NCBI GenBank assembly: GCA_963704815.1
Contig: CAVPHU010000001.1
Coordinates: 992,001-1,056,000, forward strand
Direction: 5' to 3'
DNA length: 64,000 bases
DNA from: DATKWD01 sp963704815
GTDB lineage: Bacteria > Actinomycetota > Acidimicrobiia > Acidimicrobiales > Salinilacustritrichaceae
Shown: positions 8,211 through 16,501 of the stretch, piece by piece
Numbering within the stretch: position 1 is the stretch's first letter
How the letters are laid out: each line of letters opens with the position of its first letter
Notes under the pieces: generated by a model
Seen by the model: the letters and a program-made list of their open reading frames with translations, nothing else
Databases searched by the model: none
Told to the model about the DNA's origin: nothing
Made by a program: the position numbers and the translations under genes

Positions 8211-9011
8211 ATGGACCGCTACCGCATCGTCCCGGGCACCTCGGTCGACCTCGCCGACTTCGACCCGAGCGACCGCTCCGAGTTCGACGGCGACAAGGAG
8301 GCAGGTCAGGCGAAGACACGCGAGTTGGTCGCCCGCAACGAAGAGCTCCAGGAACTCATGTGGGCCGATCACTCCGAACGGCTGCTCATCGTGCTCCAGG
8401 CCACCGACACCGGCGGCAAGGACGGCACCATCCGCCACGTGTTCGACGGGGTGAATCCCCAAGGGGTGCGGGTCGCCGGCTTCAAGAAGCCGACCGAACC
8501 CGAACTCGCCCACGACTACCTCTGGCGGGTGCACCGGCACGTGCCCGGCGACGGCGAGATCGTGGTCTTCAACCGCAGCCACTACGAGGACGTGCTGGTC
8601 GTGCGGGTGCACGACCTCGTGCCCGAGAAACGTTGGCGGAAGCGCTACGACCACATCCGCGCCTTCGAGCAGATGCTCGCCGACGAGGGCACCACGATCG
8701 TGAAGTTCTTCCTCCACATCTCCAAGGACGAGCAGAAGGAGCGCCTGCAGGCTCGCCTCGACGAGCCCGACAAGAACTGGAAGTTCGACGTCGGCGATCT
8801 CCGCGAGCGTGAGCACTGGGACGACTACCAGCGGGCATTCGCCGAGGCGATCGAACAGACGAGCACCGAAGCGGCCCCGTGGTACGTGATCCCGGCCGAC
8901 CGCAAGTGGTACCGAAACCTGGTCATCTCGCAGATCCTCGTCGACACCCTCGAGGGCCTCGACCTCCGGCACCCCGAACCCGACGATCTCGATGGGGTCG
9001 TCATCACGTGA
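8211..9011 (+). CDS. ppk2: Polyphosphate kinase 2 family protein
   Basis: 266 residues. PPK2 enzymes transfer phosphate between polyphosphate and nucleoside mono- or diphosphates. The Walker A loop is ATDTGGKDGTIRHVF, the lid/Arg region begins GFKKPTEPELAHDYLWR, and the second motif is FNRSHYEDVLVVRVH, all hallmarks of the family. The C-terminal WYVIPADRKWYRNL is also typical. The choice between AMP- and ADP-phosphorylating subclasses cannot be made by eye. The ATG at 8211 is preceded by TACGCT (8197-8202) with 8 bases between, suggesting a leaderless mRNA. Confidence 0.9.
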   Translation: MDRYRIVPGTSVDLADFDPSDRSEFDGDKEAGQAKTRELVARNEELQELMWADHSERLLIVLQATDTGGKDGTIRHVFDGVNPQGVRVAGFKKPTEPELAHDYLWRVHRHVPGDGEIVVFNRSHYEDVLVVRVHDLVPEKRWRKRYDHIRAFEQMLADEGTTIVKFFLHISKDEQKERLQARLDEPDKNWKFDVGDLREREHWDDYQRAFAEAIEQTSTEAAPWYVIPADRKWYRNLVISQILVDTLEGLDLRHPEPDDLDGVVIT

Positions 9012-9057
9012 ACAGGGTCGTCACCCCGTGAGTCCGGAAGGGGGGCGGCTCGACCGG

Positions 9058-9621
9058 ATGAGCAGCAGGGTGCGGGCCGAGGCCACTGCGCGCGTCGAGC
9101 AGGTGCGCTCGGCCGCACGCACCGCCGCCCGTGGGCTGCGCACCGCCATCATCGTCTCGGCGCTGGCCGCGCTGATCGCATGGCTCGTGCTGTTCGGGGT
9201 CCGGATCGGCTCGGGGACGCCCTGGGTCCTCTCGGGGCTGGTCGTGCTGTGTGTGCTGCTCACGCCGGCCGCTTCGCTCTGGTACCTGCGCCGCCAGTTC
9301 ATGTTCATCACCACGCTGCCGAACCAGCTGGGTGAGATCTACGCCGAGGTCGCCGAGACGGCCGACCCGACCGAGTTGAAGGCCCACTTCGACGAACTGT
9401 CGGGCAAGGGCGGTCTACGCCTCGCGCTGGCCATCGGCTCGCTCGTGCGTTGGGCGCGAGCCCAGATCGGTGTCCCGACCGCAACCGCAGCAACGGCCCA
9501 GCTCAGGCGCATGCTCGCCACCGTTCCGCTCGCCACGGCCGTCGGTGTCGTGGGCACGATCGCGGTCATGCTGCTGATCCCGGTGTTCGCCGTCGCCTCC
9601 GGCGTCCTCGTGCTCACCTGA
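9058..9621 (+). CDS. Membrane protein of unknown function
   Basis: 187 residues from ATG 9058, which has a purine-rich GGAAGGGGGG upstream; an in-frame GTG at 9028 is an alternative. The N-terminus is a basic helix (RVRAEATARVEQVRSAARTA). Two close transmembrane helices follow (TAIIVSALAALIAWLVLFGV and WVLSGLVVLCVLLTPAASL), then a soluble stretch with QLGEIYAEVAETADPTELK, and a last C-terminal helix (VGVVGTIAVMLLIPVFAV). It follows PPK2 closely on the same strand. Not recognised. Confidence 0.65.
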   Translation: MSSRVRAEATARVEQVRSAARTAARGLRTAIIVSALAALIAWLVLFGVRIGSGTPWVLSGLVVLCVLLTPAASLWYLRRQFMFITTLPNQLGEIYAEVAETADPTELKAHFDELSGKGGLRLALAIGSLVRWARAQIGVPTATAATAQLRRMLATVPLATAVGVVGTIAVMLLIPVFAVASGVLVLT

Positions 9622-9630
9622 GCAGCTCCG

Positions 9631-11846
9631 TCAGTTGAACGACGCCGTCGACTCGGATCCTTCGGGCGCGGCGAGCAGTGCATCGCCCCTCCGCTCGGTC
9701 GTGCGCCAGGTCGGGTCGAGACCGGGAGCGGCCAGCCCGATGTCGCCGATCCCCGGGTGAGGCTCGAAGTCCCACAGCAGGGCCGGGCGGGCGCCGTGCC
9801 ACCGCACACCGAACGACAACGTTCCGAACCGCGTGGGTGCGTCGTGCACCTCGATGCCCTGTCCCAACCACGTCTCGGGCAGCATCGAACACAGCCGGAG
9901 CTCACCTTCGCCTTCGGTGACCAGCATCGTCCGCACGAAGCTGAGGAACTCGGCCGAGGCCCAGCCGTGGTGGCCGTCGCCCTTGCATCCGCCGCCCAGA
10001 CGGGGATGGATCGCCTCGGGCCACGTGAAGGTCGGGCTGGCCGCACCGAGCAGCCAGTCGAGGCGGTCGAGCGCTCTGCGGTCGGCGGCGGCGAGTTCGA
10101 CCGACGCCAACTGGAGCGTCAGGTACGTGCCGAGACCGGTGTGATCGATCGCCTCGTAGAACGCATCGCCCTGGCAGAACCGCTCGCGCACCGCCTCGGC
10201 CGTGGCAACGATGGCCGGATGATCGGCCTCGAGCAGGCCGAGCGGCGAACAGGCCACCAGCGAACCGATGGCTGCTGCGTCGATGCCCCGGAGCGGTCCG
10301 GCCGGGATGGCTGCGGTTCCCAGCCGATCCGCCGTTCGATCGAGCGAGCGCATCGTGTCTGCTTGCATCTCCTCGGACAGTCTCCGGGCGTCCTCGGCCG
10401 CGACGTCCTCGCCCATGGCTGCGAGCAGCGTTGCGCCGGCGCGAAGCCCTGCGAGCGACCAGAAGTCGTCCCAGTAGTGAGGGTTCGACGGACCCAGGTG
10501 GCTGAGCGAGTCGCCCGCCGGGAGCAGTCCCGAGAGGCCTTCGTCGTTGCTGGCATGGGCCGCGCGCCGCGTGTGCTCGATCCATTCCATCGCCGCGGCG
10601 AGCGTCGGCTCGAGCCCCTGGAGCATCGACTCGTCGCGGCTGAGCTCCCAGTGGTGGGCCAACGTCCACAGCGTTGCGCCGTTTGCGTCCCACTCGTTGT
10701 GCCCGCCGAAGGATCCGTCGGCCGCCTGTCGATCCGGATAGCGATCGAGAACTGCGGCGACCTCGTCGTGGAACCCGTACTGGTCGAGCGCCGCCAGTTG
10801 GAAGGCCGCCTCACGGAACCGGAACCGGTCAAGCGACGCGGCGCCGGCCGTGATGCCGTCGCCGTCGTGGAACAGCAGCTGATACGCCTGGTTGGCATCG
10901 ACCGCTGACTGAAGCCGCTCGTCGGGGACCACGAAGCGGGTGCCGCGCGTCGATCTGGGTCACCCATCCGGCGGCCACCTGCTCTGCCGCGGGGACCGAG
11001 GACGGGTGCCCCGCGATCACCTTCCCCCGGCGGAGCGCGATCGCTGAGCCGGACGTCTGATCCGGCGGTTCGATCGGGATGGCCGCTCGAAACGTGGCCC
11101 GGTGCGCGAGCGGGAAGAGGAAGGCCGCCTGAGCCAGGCCGGCGTCGTCGTGGAGATCGTCGGGGAGCGACGACGCGGCATCCCCAGCGGTGACCGCGGC
11201 GACGCAGTCGCCGTCGGTCGACGTCGAGCCGGCCATGCGCTGCGGCGGTTGTGGGAGGAGAAGGGCGGCGTGACCGTCGACGGTGACGATGGTGTCGTCG
11301 AGCGCGATCCGTTCGACCCCCGAGAGTCCCTGGAGGTCGTACGGGCGCACGGCGAGGGCCACGACGAATGGGTTCGGGCTGTCGTTCTCGATCTCGACGT
11401 GCACGAGTTCGCGCCGACCATCCTCCGCGGTCGTCCGGGAGGCGTACACCCGGTGCACGGCGTCGCCACCGGGCACCCGCATGCGGGTCTCGACCACGGG
11501 TGCGCCCGCCAAGAGGGCCTGGCGCACGGTCACCTCACGGGACGGGAAGTGCCAGCGGTCCTCCGCGCCGATCCACCAGTCGAGCGACCATCCGTCAACC
11601 GACGGGACGACCAGCCCGCGGGTCGACGACGGACTGCGACGACGAGTCGACGTTGCCGACCGTGGTCCAGTTGCGGCCGGTCACGTTGTGCAGCTCCACC
11701 GAGTCCCCGCGTGGAACGAACTCGGGCGCGCCCGGGTCGAGCTGGCGGTCCAGCCAGTGAGGCCAGATCCATCCGTCTCCGAAGCTCGGAACGTGACCGA
11801 TGGGGGCGGTTTCTCTGCGGAACGGTCCGCGAGCAGATCGCGGCAT
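9631..11846 (-). pseudogene. Large glycoside-hydrolase-like (alpha/alpha)6-barrel protein, two frameshifts
   Basis: Three consecutive frames together encode about 735 residues. The N-terminal part (WIWPHWLDRQLDPGAP, then WSLDWWIGAEDRWHF) looks like a beta-sandwich. The C-terminal half, from about 10930, is rich in paired helices with aromatic/acidic loops such as GGHNEWDANGATLWTLAHHW, PSNPHYWDDFWSLAGLR and KGDGHHGWASAEFL, as in six-hairpin glycosidases (GH15/GH37/GH63-like folds). Frame changes fall near 11625 and 10940. It begins right after gpsA: a TTG at 11864 overlaps the gpsA stop and an ATG lies at 11846. Substrate and exact family are not recognised. The breaks may be sequencing errors. 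Confidence 0.55.
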
Positions 11847-11860
11847 CCAACGGCGTTGAG

Positions 11861-12865
11861 TCAATGGATGCCGTGCATCTCGTGTTCGACGTTCCGCCTG
11901 AGCAGGCCGCGATAGGCGTCCTCAGCGGTCGCACCTTCGTGGCACACGCGCACGACCTCATCGGTGATGGGCATCTCGACGTCGTGCTCACGACCGAGTT
12001 CCTGGATCGAGCGGCAGCTCTTGACCCCTTCGGCGACCTGGTTCATCTCCTCGATGATCATCTCGACCGTCTTGCCCTTGCCGAGCTCCTCACCCACGTG
12101 TCGGTTGCGGCTCTGCTTGCTGATGCACGTGGCCATGAGGTCGCCCATGCCGGCGAGTCCGGAGAACGTGATGCTCTCGCCACCGAGGGCCACGCCGAGG
12201 CGGGTGAGCTCGGACAGGCCTCGGGTGATCACCGCAGCGCGGGTGTTGTCGCCGGCGCCGAGTCCGTCGGCCATGCCCGAGGCGATGGCGATCACGTTCT
12301 TGAGCGCTCCGCCCAGTTCGCAGCCGACCAGGTCGTGGTTGGTGTAGACCCGGAACAGCTCGGTGGTGAAGCAGTGCTGCAGGGCCTCGGCGATCGTGAG
12401 GTCGGTCAGGGCGATCACCGACCCGGCGGCATGCCCGGCGAGGATCTCCTTGGCCAGATTCGGCCCGGTGAGCACGCCGACCGGGTGGCCCGGCATCTCC
12501 TCGCTGATGACCTCGGTCATGCGGAGGCGGCTGCCCTGCTCGATCCCCTTCGTGAGGCTGATCACCGGCACCCACGGGCGCAGGTACTGCCGAGCCTCGA
12601 CCACGGTCTCACGGAAGCCCGACGACGGCACCCCCATCACCAACACGTCGGCCGTCGACACCGCTTCTTCGAGGTCGGCGGTGGCGTGCAACGACTCGGG
12701 AAGCCGGAAGTCGGCCAGATAGCGCGAGTTGACGTGGTCGTCGCGGATCTCCTCGGCCGCCTCGGGCCGGCGGGCCCACAGCGTGGTCGACGTGTTCTGG
12801 GCCGCGATCGACGCAACGGTGGTCCCCCACGAGCCGGCGCCCAACACAGAGATCTTGATGTCCAT
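11861..12865 (-). CDS. gpsA: NAD(P)H-dependent glycerol-3-phosphate dehydrogenase
   Basis: Reduces dihydroxyacetone phosphate to sn-glycerol 3-phosphate for phospholipid synthesis. 334 residues, full length. Rossmann motif VLGAGSWGTTVASI at the N-terminus; SLTKGIE and GPNLAKEI in the middle; the catalytic-lysine helix ELGGALKNVIAIASG; and NTRAAVITRGLSE with SGLAGMGDLMATC in the C-terminal domain. A TAGGGT box at 12874-12879 (minus strand) lies 8 bases upstream of the ATG. The glycosidase-like gene follows within a few bases and is probably co-transcribed. Confidence 0.93.
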   Translation of the reverse strand: MDIKISVLGAGSWGTTVASIAAQNTSTTLWARRPEAAEEIRDDHVNSRYLADFRLPESLHATADLEEAVSTADVLVMGVPSSGFRETVVEARQYLRPWVPVISLTKGIEQGSRLRMTEVISEEMPGHPVGVLTGPNLAKEILAGHAAGSVIALTDLTIAEALQHCFTTELFRVYTNHDLVGCELGGALKNVIAIASGMADGLGAGDNTRAAVITRGLSELTRLGVALGGESITFSGLAGMGDLMATCISKQSRNRHVGEELGKGKTVEMIIEEMNQVAEGVKSCRSIQELGREHDVEMPITDEVVRVCHEGATAEDAYRGLLRRNVEHEMHGIH

Positions 12866-12924
12866 GACCTGCGACCCTAGGCGCTCGAATCCGACGACAA
12901 CTCGGTCACCACGTCGCCGCTTCG

Positions 12925-12954
12925 CCGACACATCCCGCGGGGCGCTCCTACACT
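12925..12954 (+). promoter_or_regulatory. Probable promoter of cofC (leaderless)
   Basis: A -35-like CCGACA (12925-12930), an 18-base spacer and a -10-like TACACT (12949-12954), with the cofC ATG 8 bases further on. Transcription would begin at or next to the start codon. Confidence 0.5.
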
Positions 12955-12962
12955 CGGTCGCC

Positions 12963-13541
12963 ATGGACTCGGGAGCCGCCGTGCTGATCCCGGTCAAGAG
13001 CTTCGCCGACGCCAAGGGCCGGTTGGCCGACGCGCTGTCGCCCGCCGAGCGAGCCGACCTCGCCGAGGCCATGGCGACCACGGTCGTCCAGGCCGCCGAC
13101 CCGCTCCCGGTCGTGGTCGTCTGCGACTCCGATGCGGTCCGCACCTGGGCCGAGCGGATCGGCGCACGCGTGCTGTGGACTCCCGGCCTCGGGTTGAACG
13201 GCGCCGTCGAGGCCGGGGTCGCCGACCTCGCCGACCGGGGGATAGACCTGGCGATCGTCGCCCACAGCGACCTGCCGCTCGCCTCCGACTTCACCTGGCT
13301 CGCCGAGTTCGCCGGCGCGACGATCGTTCCCGATCGTCACCTCGACGGCACCAACGTCATCGCCATCCCCACCGACTCCGGCTTCCGCTTCACCTACGGC
13401 CCGGCGTCGTTCCGCGCGCATCGTGCCGAGGCGCGGCGGCTCGGCCTCACCGCTCGAATCGTCAACGACGAGGCGTTGTCCTGGGACGTCGACCGCCCCG
13501 CCGACCTCGAGTACCCGACGCACCTGCTGGAGACGACATGA
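12963..13541 (+). CDS. cofC: 2-phospho-L-lactate guanylyltransferase (F420 biosynthesis)
   Basis: 192 residues. CofC/FbiD uses GTP to activate 2-phospholactate or phosphoenolpyruvate for coenzyme F420 assembly. Visible family features are the N-terminal nucleotide site VLIPVKSFADAKGRL, LGLNGAVEAGV, the metal-binding AIVAHSDLPLA, and a final region DGTNVIAIPTDSGFRFTYGPASF. Its presence implies that the host makes F420, in line with actinobacteria. It overlaps the following deacetylase gene by 4 bases (ATGA). Confidence 0.9.
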   Translation: MDSGAAVLIPVKSFADAKGRLADALSPAERADLAEAMATTVVQAADPLPVVVVCDSDAVRTWAERIGARVLWTPGLGLNGAVEAGVADLADRGIDLAIVAHSDLPLASDFTWLAEFAGATIVPDRHLDGTNVIAIPTDSGFRFTYGPASFRAHRAEARRLGLTARIVNDEALSWDVDRPADLEYPTHLLETT

Positions 13542-14278
13542 CCGACTTCACCACCGACCTCGAGACCCCGGAGCGAGCGCTGGCGATCTGTGCCCATCCC
13601 GACGACGTCGAGTTCGGCGCCGGAGCGACCCTGGCGAAATGGGCGGCCTCCGGCTGTGTCGTGAGCCATCTGATCTGCACCGACGGGTCGAAGGGCACGT
13701 GGGACGTCGCCGCCGACACCGCCGCCCTGGTCGTCACGCGCCAACACGAGCAGCGAGCCGCAGCCGAAGCACTCGGAGCCACCGGCGAGGTCGTGTTCCT
13801 CGGGTGGCCGGACGGCGAGCTCGAGTCCGGCCTGCGGCAGCGGTGGCAGATCGCCTACTGGATTCGCAAGCTCCAGCCCGATGTCGTGCTCGGTCACGAC
13901 CCGTGGAAGCGCTACCGGCTGCATCCCGATCATCGCAACGCGGGCTTTCTGGCCGTCGACGGCGTGGTCGCCGCACGTGACCCGCACTTCTTCGCCGAGC
14001 AGGAACTCCCCCATCACCGTCCGTCCGAACTGCTGTTGTGGGAAGCCGACGAGGCCGACCACGTCGAGTCGCTGAGCGACCGCGACGTCGATACCAAGAT
14101 CGCGGCGCTCGAGGCCCACGAGAGTCAGTTCGAGTCGACGATGCAGATCACCGATGGCGCCGACGCTGACGCCGAGCAGGAGGCGTTTCGCGGACGAGTT
14201 CGCCATCGACTGACCGAGTTCGGCGCCCTCGCCGGGGTCGAGCAGGGCGAGGCGTTCAAGCGGATGAACCGCCTCTAG
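13538..14278 (+). CDS. PIG-L family deacetylase
   Basis: 246 residues of the LmbE/PIG-L zinc amidohydrolase family (relatives: MshB, Mca, GlcNAc-PI de-N-acetylase). Zinc ligands are in AICAHPDDVEFGAG near the N-terminus and the distal histidine in YRLHPDHRNAG. It is coupled to cofC by a 4-base overlap. Actinobacterial members often act on mycothiol or its precursors, but the substrate here cannot be determined; the coupling with an F420 gene may be incidental. Confidence 0.85.
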   Translation: MTDFTTDLETPERALAICAHPDDVEFGAGATLAKWAASGCVVSHLICTDGSKGTWDVAADTAALVVTRQHEQRAAAEALGATGEVVFLGWPDGELESGLRQRWQIAYWIRKLQPDVVLGHDPWKRYRLHPDHRNAGFLAVDGVVAARDPHFFAEQELPHHRPSELLLWEADEADHVESLSDRDVDTKIAALEAHESQFESTMQITDGADADAEQEAFRGRVRHRLTEFGALAGVEQGEAFKRMNRL

Positions 14279-14304
14279 CAGCGGTCGCTCGTACGCTGCC
14301 GAGG

Positions 14305-14728
14305 GTGGCGGTCAAGCGAACCCGGAAGGCCAGGCGTGCCCGCAAGCGCAAGCGGCGGATGGATCGCGGTCGATCACGACCTGAGCGACGAGCAGTGGGC
14401 GGCGCTCAAGGACGCGTGGGGCGGCTGCGCCTATTGCGGCGAGCCCGACAAGCCGCTCCAGAAGGACTGCGTGCTCGCACTCTCGCGCGGTGGGCGCTAC
14501 ACGCTCGACAACATCGCGCCGGCCTGCGGTTCCTGCAACGCCAGCAAGTGCAACGACGAGGTGACGGGCTGGCTCCGTCGCAAGAAGCTCGACGAGGCCG
14601 CGTTTCTCGTCCGCCACCACGAGATCTCGACCGCTCTCGCGCAGCGGTTCGCGGACGACGCCGGCGGACCAACGGAGCCGTCGCGGTCCGTAGTGGGCGG
14701 CGGGCGATCCGACAGCCATTCCGGCTGA
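14305..14728 (+). pseudogene. HNH endonuclease-domain protein with a frameshift near its N-terminus
   Basis: The main frame gives WIAVDHDLSDEQWAAL followed by a zinc HNH fold: CAYCGEPDK, then LSRGGRYTLDNIAPACGSCNASK and a final WLRRKK. A GTG at 14305, 7 bases after a TACGCT box (14292-14297), opens a different frame encoding a very basic segment (MAVKRTRKARRARKRKRR) that would naturally precede it. Joining them needs one indel near 14358; the 424-base span is one base over a multiple of three. If the indel is a sequencing error the protein is about 140 residues. Small stand-alone HNH proteins are common in actinobacteria; their role is unclear. Confidence 0.65.
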
Positions 14729-15019
14729 TGGACTGGGCGGTCGAGGACAAGGACGTCCTCATCACCGGTGGGACCTCCGGTATCGGTCGGGCCACGGCCG
14801 CCGAACTCGCGCCCCCGTTCGCCCGACAGGGGCGCCGCGACCTCGATTCTGCTGGCCACCGCCGACACCGATGTGCACGATGGCGGCCTCTCCCGGTCCG
14901 ACGAGACGCCCGAGGAAGCCAGCCCCGCTGCGCTCGATGCCGGCGCCGCCGCACGACTGTGGGACATCAGCGCGCAACTCGCCTCTGGCCCCGCCAAAGA
15001 AAAGGGCGGCGTCGACTGA
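14728..15019 (+). pseudogene. Short-chain dehydrogenase remnant with a large internal deletion
   Basis: From ATG 14728, which overlaps the previous stop, about 28 residues show the SDR cofactor motif VLITGGTSGIGRATAAELA. Shortly afterwards the frame changes and the sequence resumes with what looks like the C-terminal end of an SDR: GAATSILLATADTDVHDGGL then DAGAAARLWDISAQLA, ending at 15019. The central part, about 200 residues with the YxxxK active site, is missing. This is a non-functional remnant. Confidence 0.6.
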
Positions 15020-15072
15020 CCTAGCCTGGACTGGCCGAACCCACGCCCCCCGACCCACCCAACTGCCTGCCG

Positions 15073-15306
15073 ATGCGACCGACCAATCCGATGCCCGACG
15101 ACGTCGGTGACCGGCTCCGAGGAGCCGGGGTCCTCGCCGACTACGAACGACGCCCGCGCTACCAACGCAACGACTACCTCGGGTGGATCGCGCGAGCGAA
15201 GCAACCGGCAACACGAGAGAAGCGCATTCGCCAGATGCTCGACGAGCTACGCGCAGGTGGGGTGTACATGAAGATGCAGCACCCGCCGTCGGCGAAGCAG
15301 ACATGA
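15073..15306 (+). CDS. Short YdeI/OmpD-associated-type protein
   Basis: 77 residues. The core RYQRNDYLGWIARAKQPATREKRI followed by a helix and GGVYMKM matches the small C-terminal domain of the YdeI/OmdA group (helix with YxxWI and K/R-rich repeat). Full-length YdeI proteins are longer, so this is either a short family member or a truncated one. ATG 15091 is an alternative start. Function is unknown. Confidence 0.55.
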   Translation: MRPTNPMPDDVGDRLRGAGVLADYERRPRYQRNDYLGWIARAKQPATREKRIRQMLDELRAGGVYMKMQHPPSAKQT

Positions 15307-15329
15307 CGCGACAGAACAGGAGATTCGAC

Positions 15330-15623
15330 ATGTTCGTGGTCCTCACAACGGTGCAGGTCGAGGAGGGCTCGATCGACGAGCTGGCGCAGCTGTTCGACTC
15401 GACCAACCGTGCGCTCGTCGCGGGCCACGACGACTGGCTCGGCGCCTGGTTCACCGCGAATCGGGAGGCGAGTGAGGTGACCGTGATCGCGCAGTGGCGA
15501 GATGCCTCGTCGTACCCAGCCCTCCGGGAGACCCCAGAGTTCCAGCAGACGATGGCCCGCTTCGCGGAGAAGTTCGTCGCACCACCCAGCGTCTCGATCA
15601 ACGAGGTCCTCGTCCAGATGTAG
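15330..15623 (+). CDS. Antibiotic biosynthesis monooxygenase (ABM)-domain protein
   Basis: 97 residues with the ferredoxin-like ABM fold: a first strand MFVVLTTVQVEEGS, the helix IDELAQLFDSTNRAL, and the WLGAWFTANREASEVTVIAQW strands, followed by a helix with FQQTMARFAEKF. The start is ATG 15330 with an AGGAGA site 6 bases upstream. Members range from quinone-forming monooxygenases to heme-degrading enzymes and simple dimerisation domains, so no activity is assigned. Confidence 0.7.
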   Translation: MFVVLTTVQVEEGSIDELAQLFDSTNRALVAGHDDWLGAWFTANREASEVTVIAQWRDASSYPALRETPEFQQTMARFAEKFVAPPSVSINEVLVQM

Positions 15624-15631
15624 GCGTGCCC

Positions 15632-16186
15632 TCAGTTCACGCTGGGGTCGGCCGGGTAGAGCCCCACCGCGGCCAGTCGCCCGGGTTGGCGACGGAGCAC
15701 CCGGCTCCACAGCTCGTCGGGGCCGGAGCTGAAGCAGTCGTCGTCGTGGCGGTCGACGACGTACCACGCACCGGCCTCGAGCTCGCCCTCGAGCTGGCCG
15801 GCGCTCCAGCCGGCGTAGCCCGAGAAGATGCGCACCCGACCGATGTCGGCAGGAAGGTCGTCGGGCGACTTGCTCACGTCGAGCGTGCCGAGATGACCGA
15901 CCGCGACCTGCCAGCCCTCGGCCTGCGTGAGTTCGGAGCGCTCGGCGAGACAGATCGCCACTTCGGGCGACACCGGTCCGCCCGAGAACACCACGCCGGG
16001 AACCGCCACCCGCTCGGTCCACTGCGGGAGCACCTCGGACACTGGCGTGTCGCTCGGTCGATCGAGCACGATCCCGAGCGCGCCCTCGTCGTTGTGCTCG
16101 AGCATCAGCGTGACCGTGCGGTGAAACGCTGCCGCGTGCAGCGTCGGCTCGGCGATCAGCAGTTTCCCGGCGAGCGTGGCGCTCAT
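15632..16186 (-). CDS. YqgE/AlgH family protein
   Basis: 184 residues. Family signatures are GKLLIAEPTLHAAAFHRTV at the N-terminus, LEHNDEGALGIVLDRP, and RIFSGYAGWSAGQLEGEL in the second half, with GAWYVVD afterwards. YqgE/AlgH proteins are widespread and uncharacterised. The ATG at 16186 is 8 bases from a TACGTT box (16195-16200), and the divergent small gene starts at 16221, so two leaderless promoters share this 34-bp gap. Confidence 0.9.
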   Translation of the reverse strand: MSATLAGKLLIAEPTLHAAAFHRTVTLMLEHNDEGALGIVLDRPSDTPVSEVLPQWTERVAVPGVVFSGGPVSPEVAICLAERSELTQAEGWQVAVGHLGTLDVSKSPDDLPADIGRVRIFSGYAGWSAGQLEGELEAGAWYVVDRHDDDCFSSGPDELWSRVLRRQPGRLAAVGLYPADPSVN

Positions 16187-16220
16187 CGCCTGCGAACGTA
16201 TCGGGTGTACAAACTCGTAC

Positions 16221-16457
16221 GTGACCACCCCCGCACCGATTCCCGATGGGACCTACGACGCCATCGTCGTCGATGCCCACCTGCCGTCGACCGGCGTCGG
16301 CACGGTCCTCGAACTCACCATCCTCGACGGCGAGCACAAGGGCGCGGTCGTCCAGGTGACGAGCGATGCGGTCGACGACGACCCGGTGTTCCTCCTCGGC
16401 ATCCCGGCGACGATCGTCGTCGAGCACGGCGATCCAGAGGTGACGCTCGAGCCCTGA
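16221..16457 (+). CDS. Small protein of unknown function
   Basis: 78 residues from GTG 16221, 7 bases after a TACAAA box (16208-16213). The sequence is strand-rich (DGTYDAIVVDAHLPSTG, VVQVTSDAVDDDPVFLLG, ATIVVEHGDPEVTLEP) and acidic, suggesting a small beta-barrel. Not recognised. It is divergent from yqgE. Confidence 0.6.
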   Translation: MTTPAPIPDGTYDAIVVDAHLPSTGVGTVLELTILDGEHKGAVVQVTSDAVDDDPVFLLGIPATIVVEHGDPEVTLEP

Positions 16458-16501
16458 ACGTCCCGCTTGACCAGGTAGGAGGACCCTGTGAGCGTGGAGC
16501 G

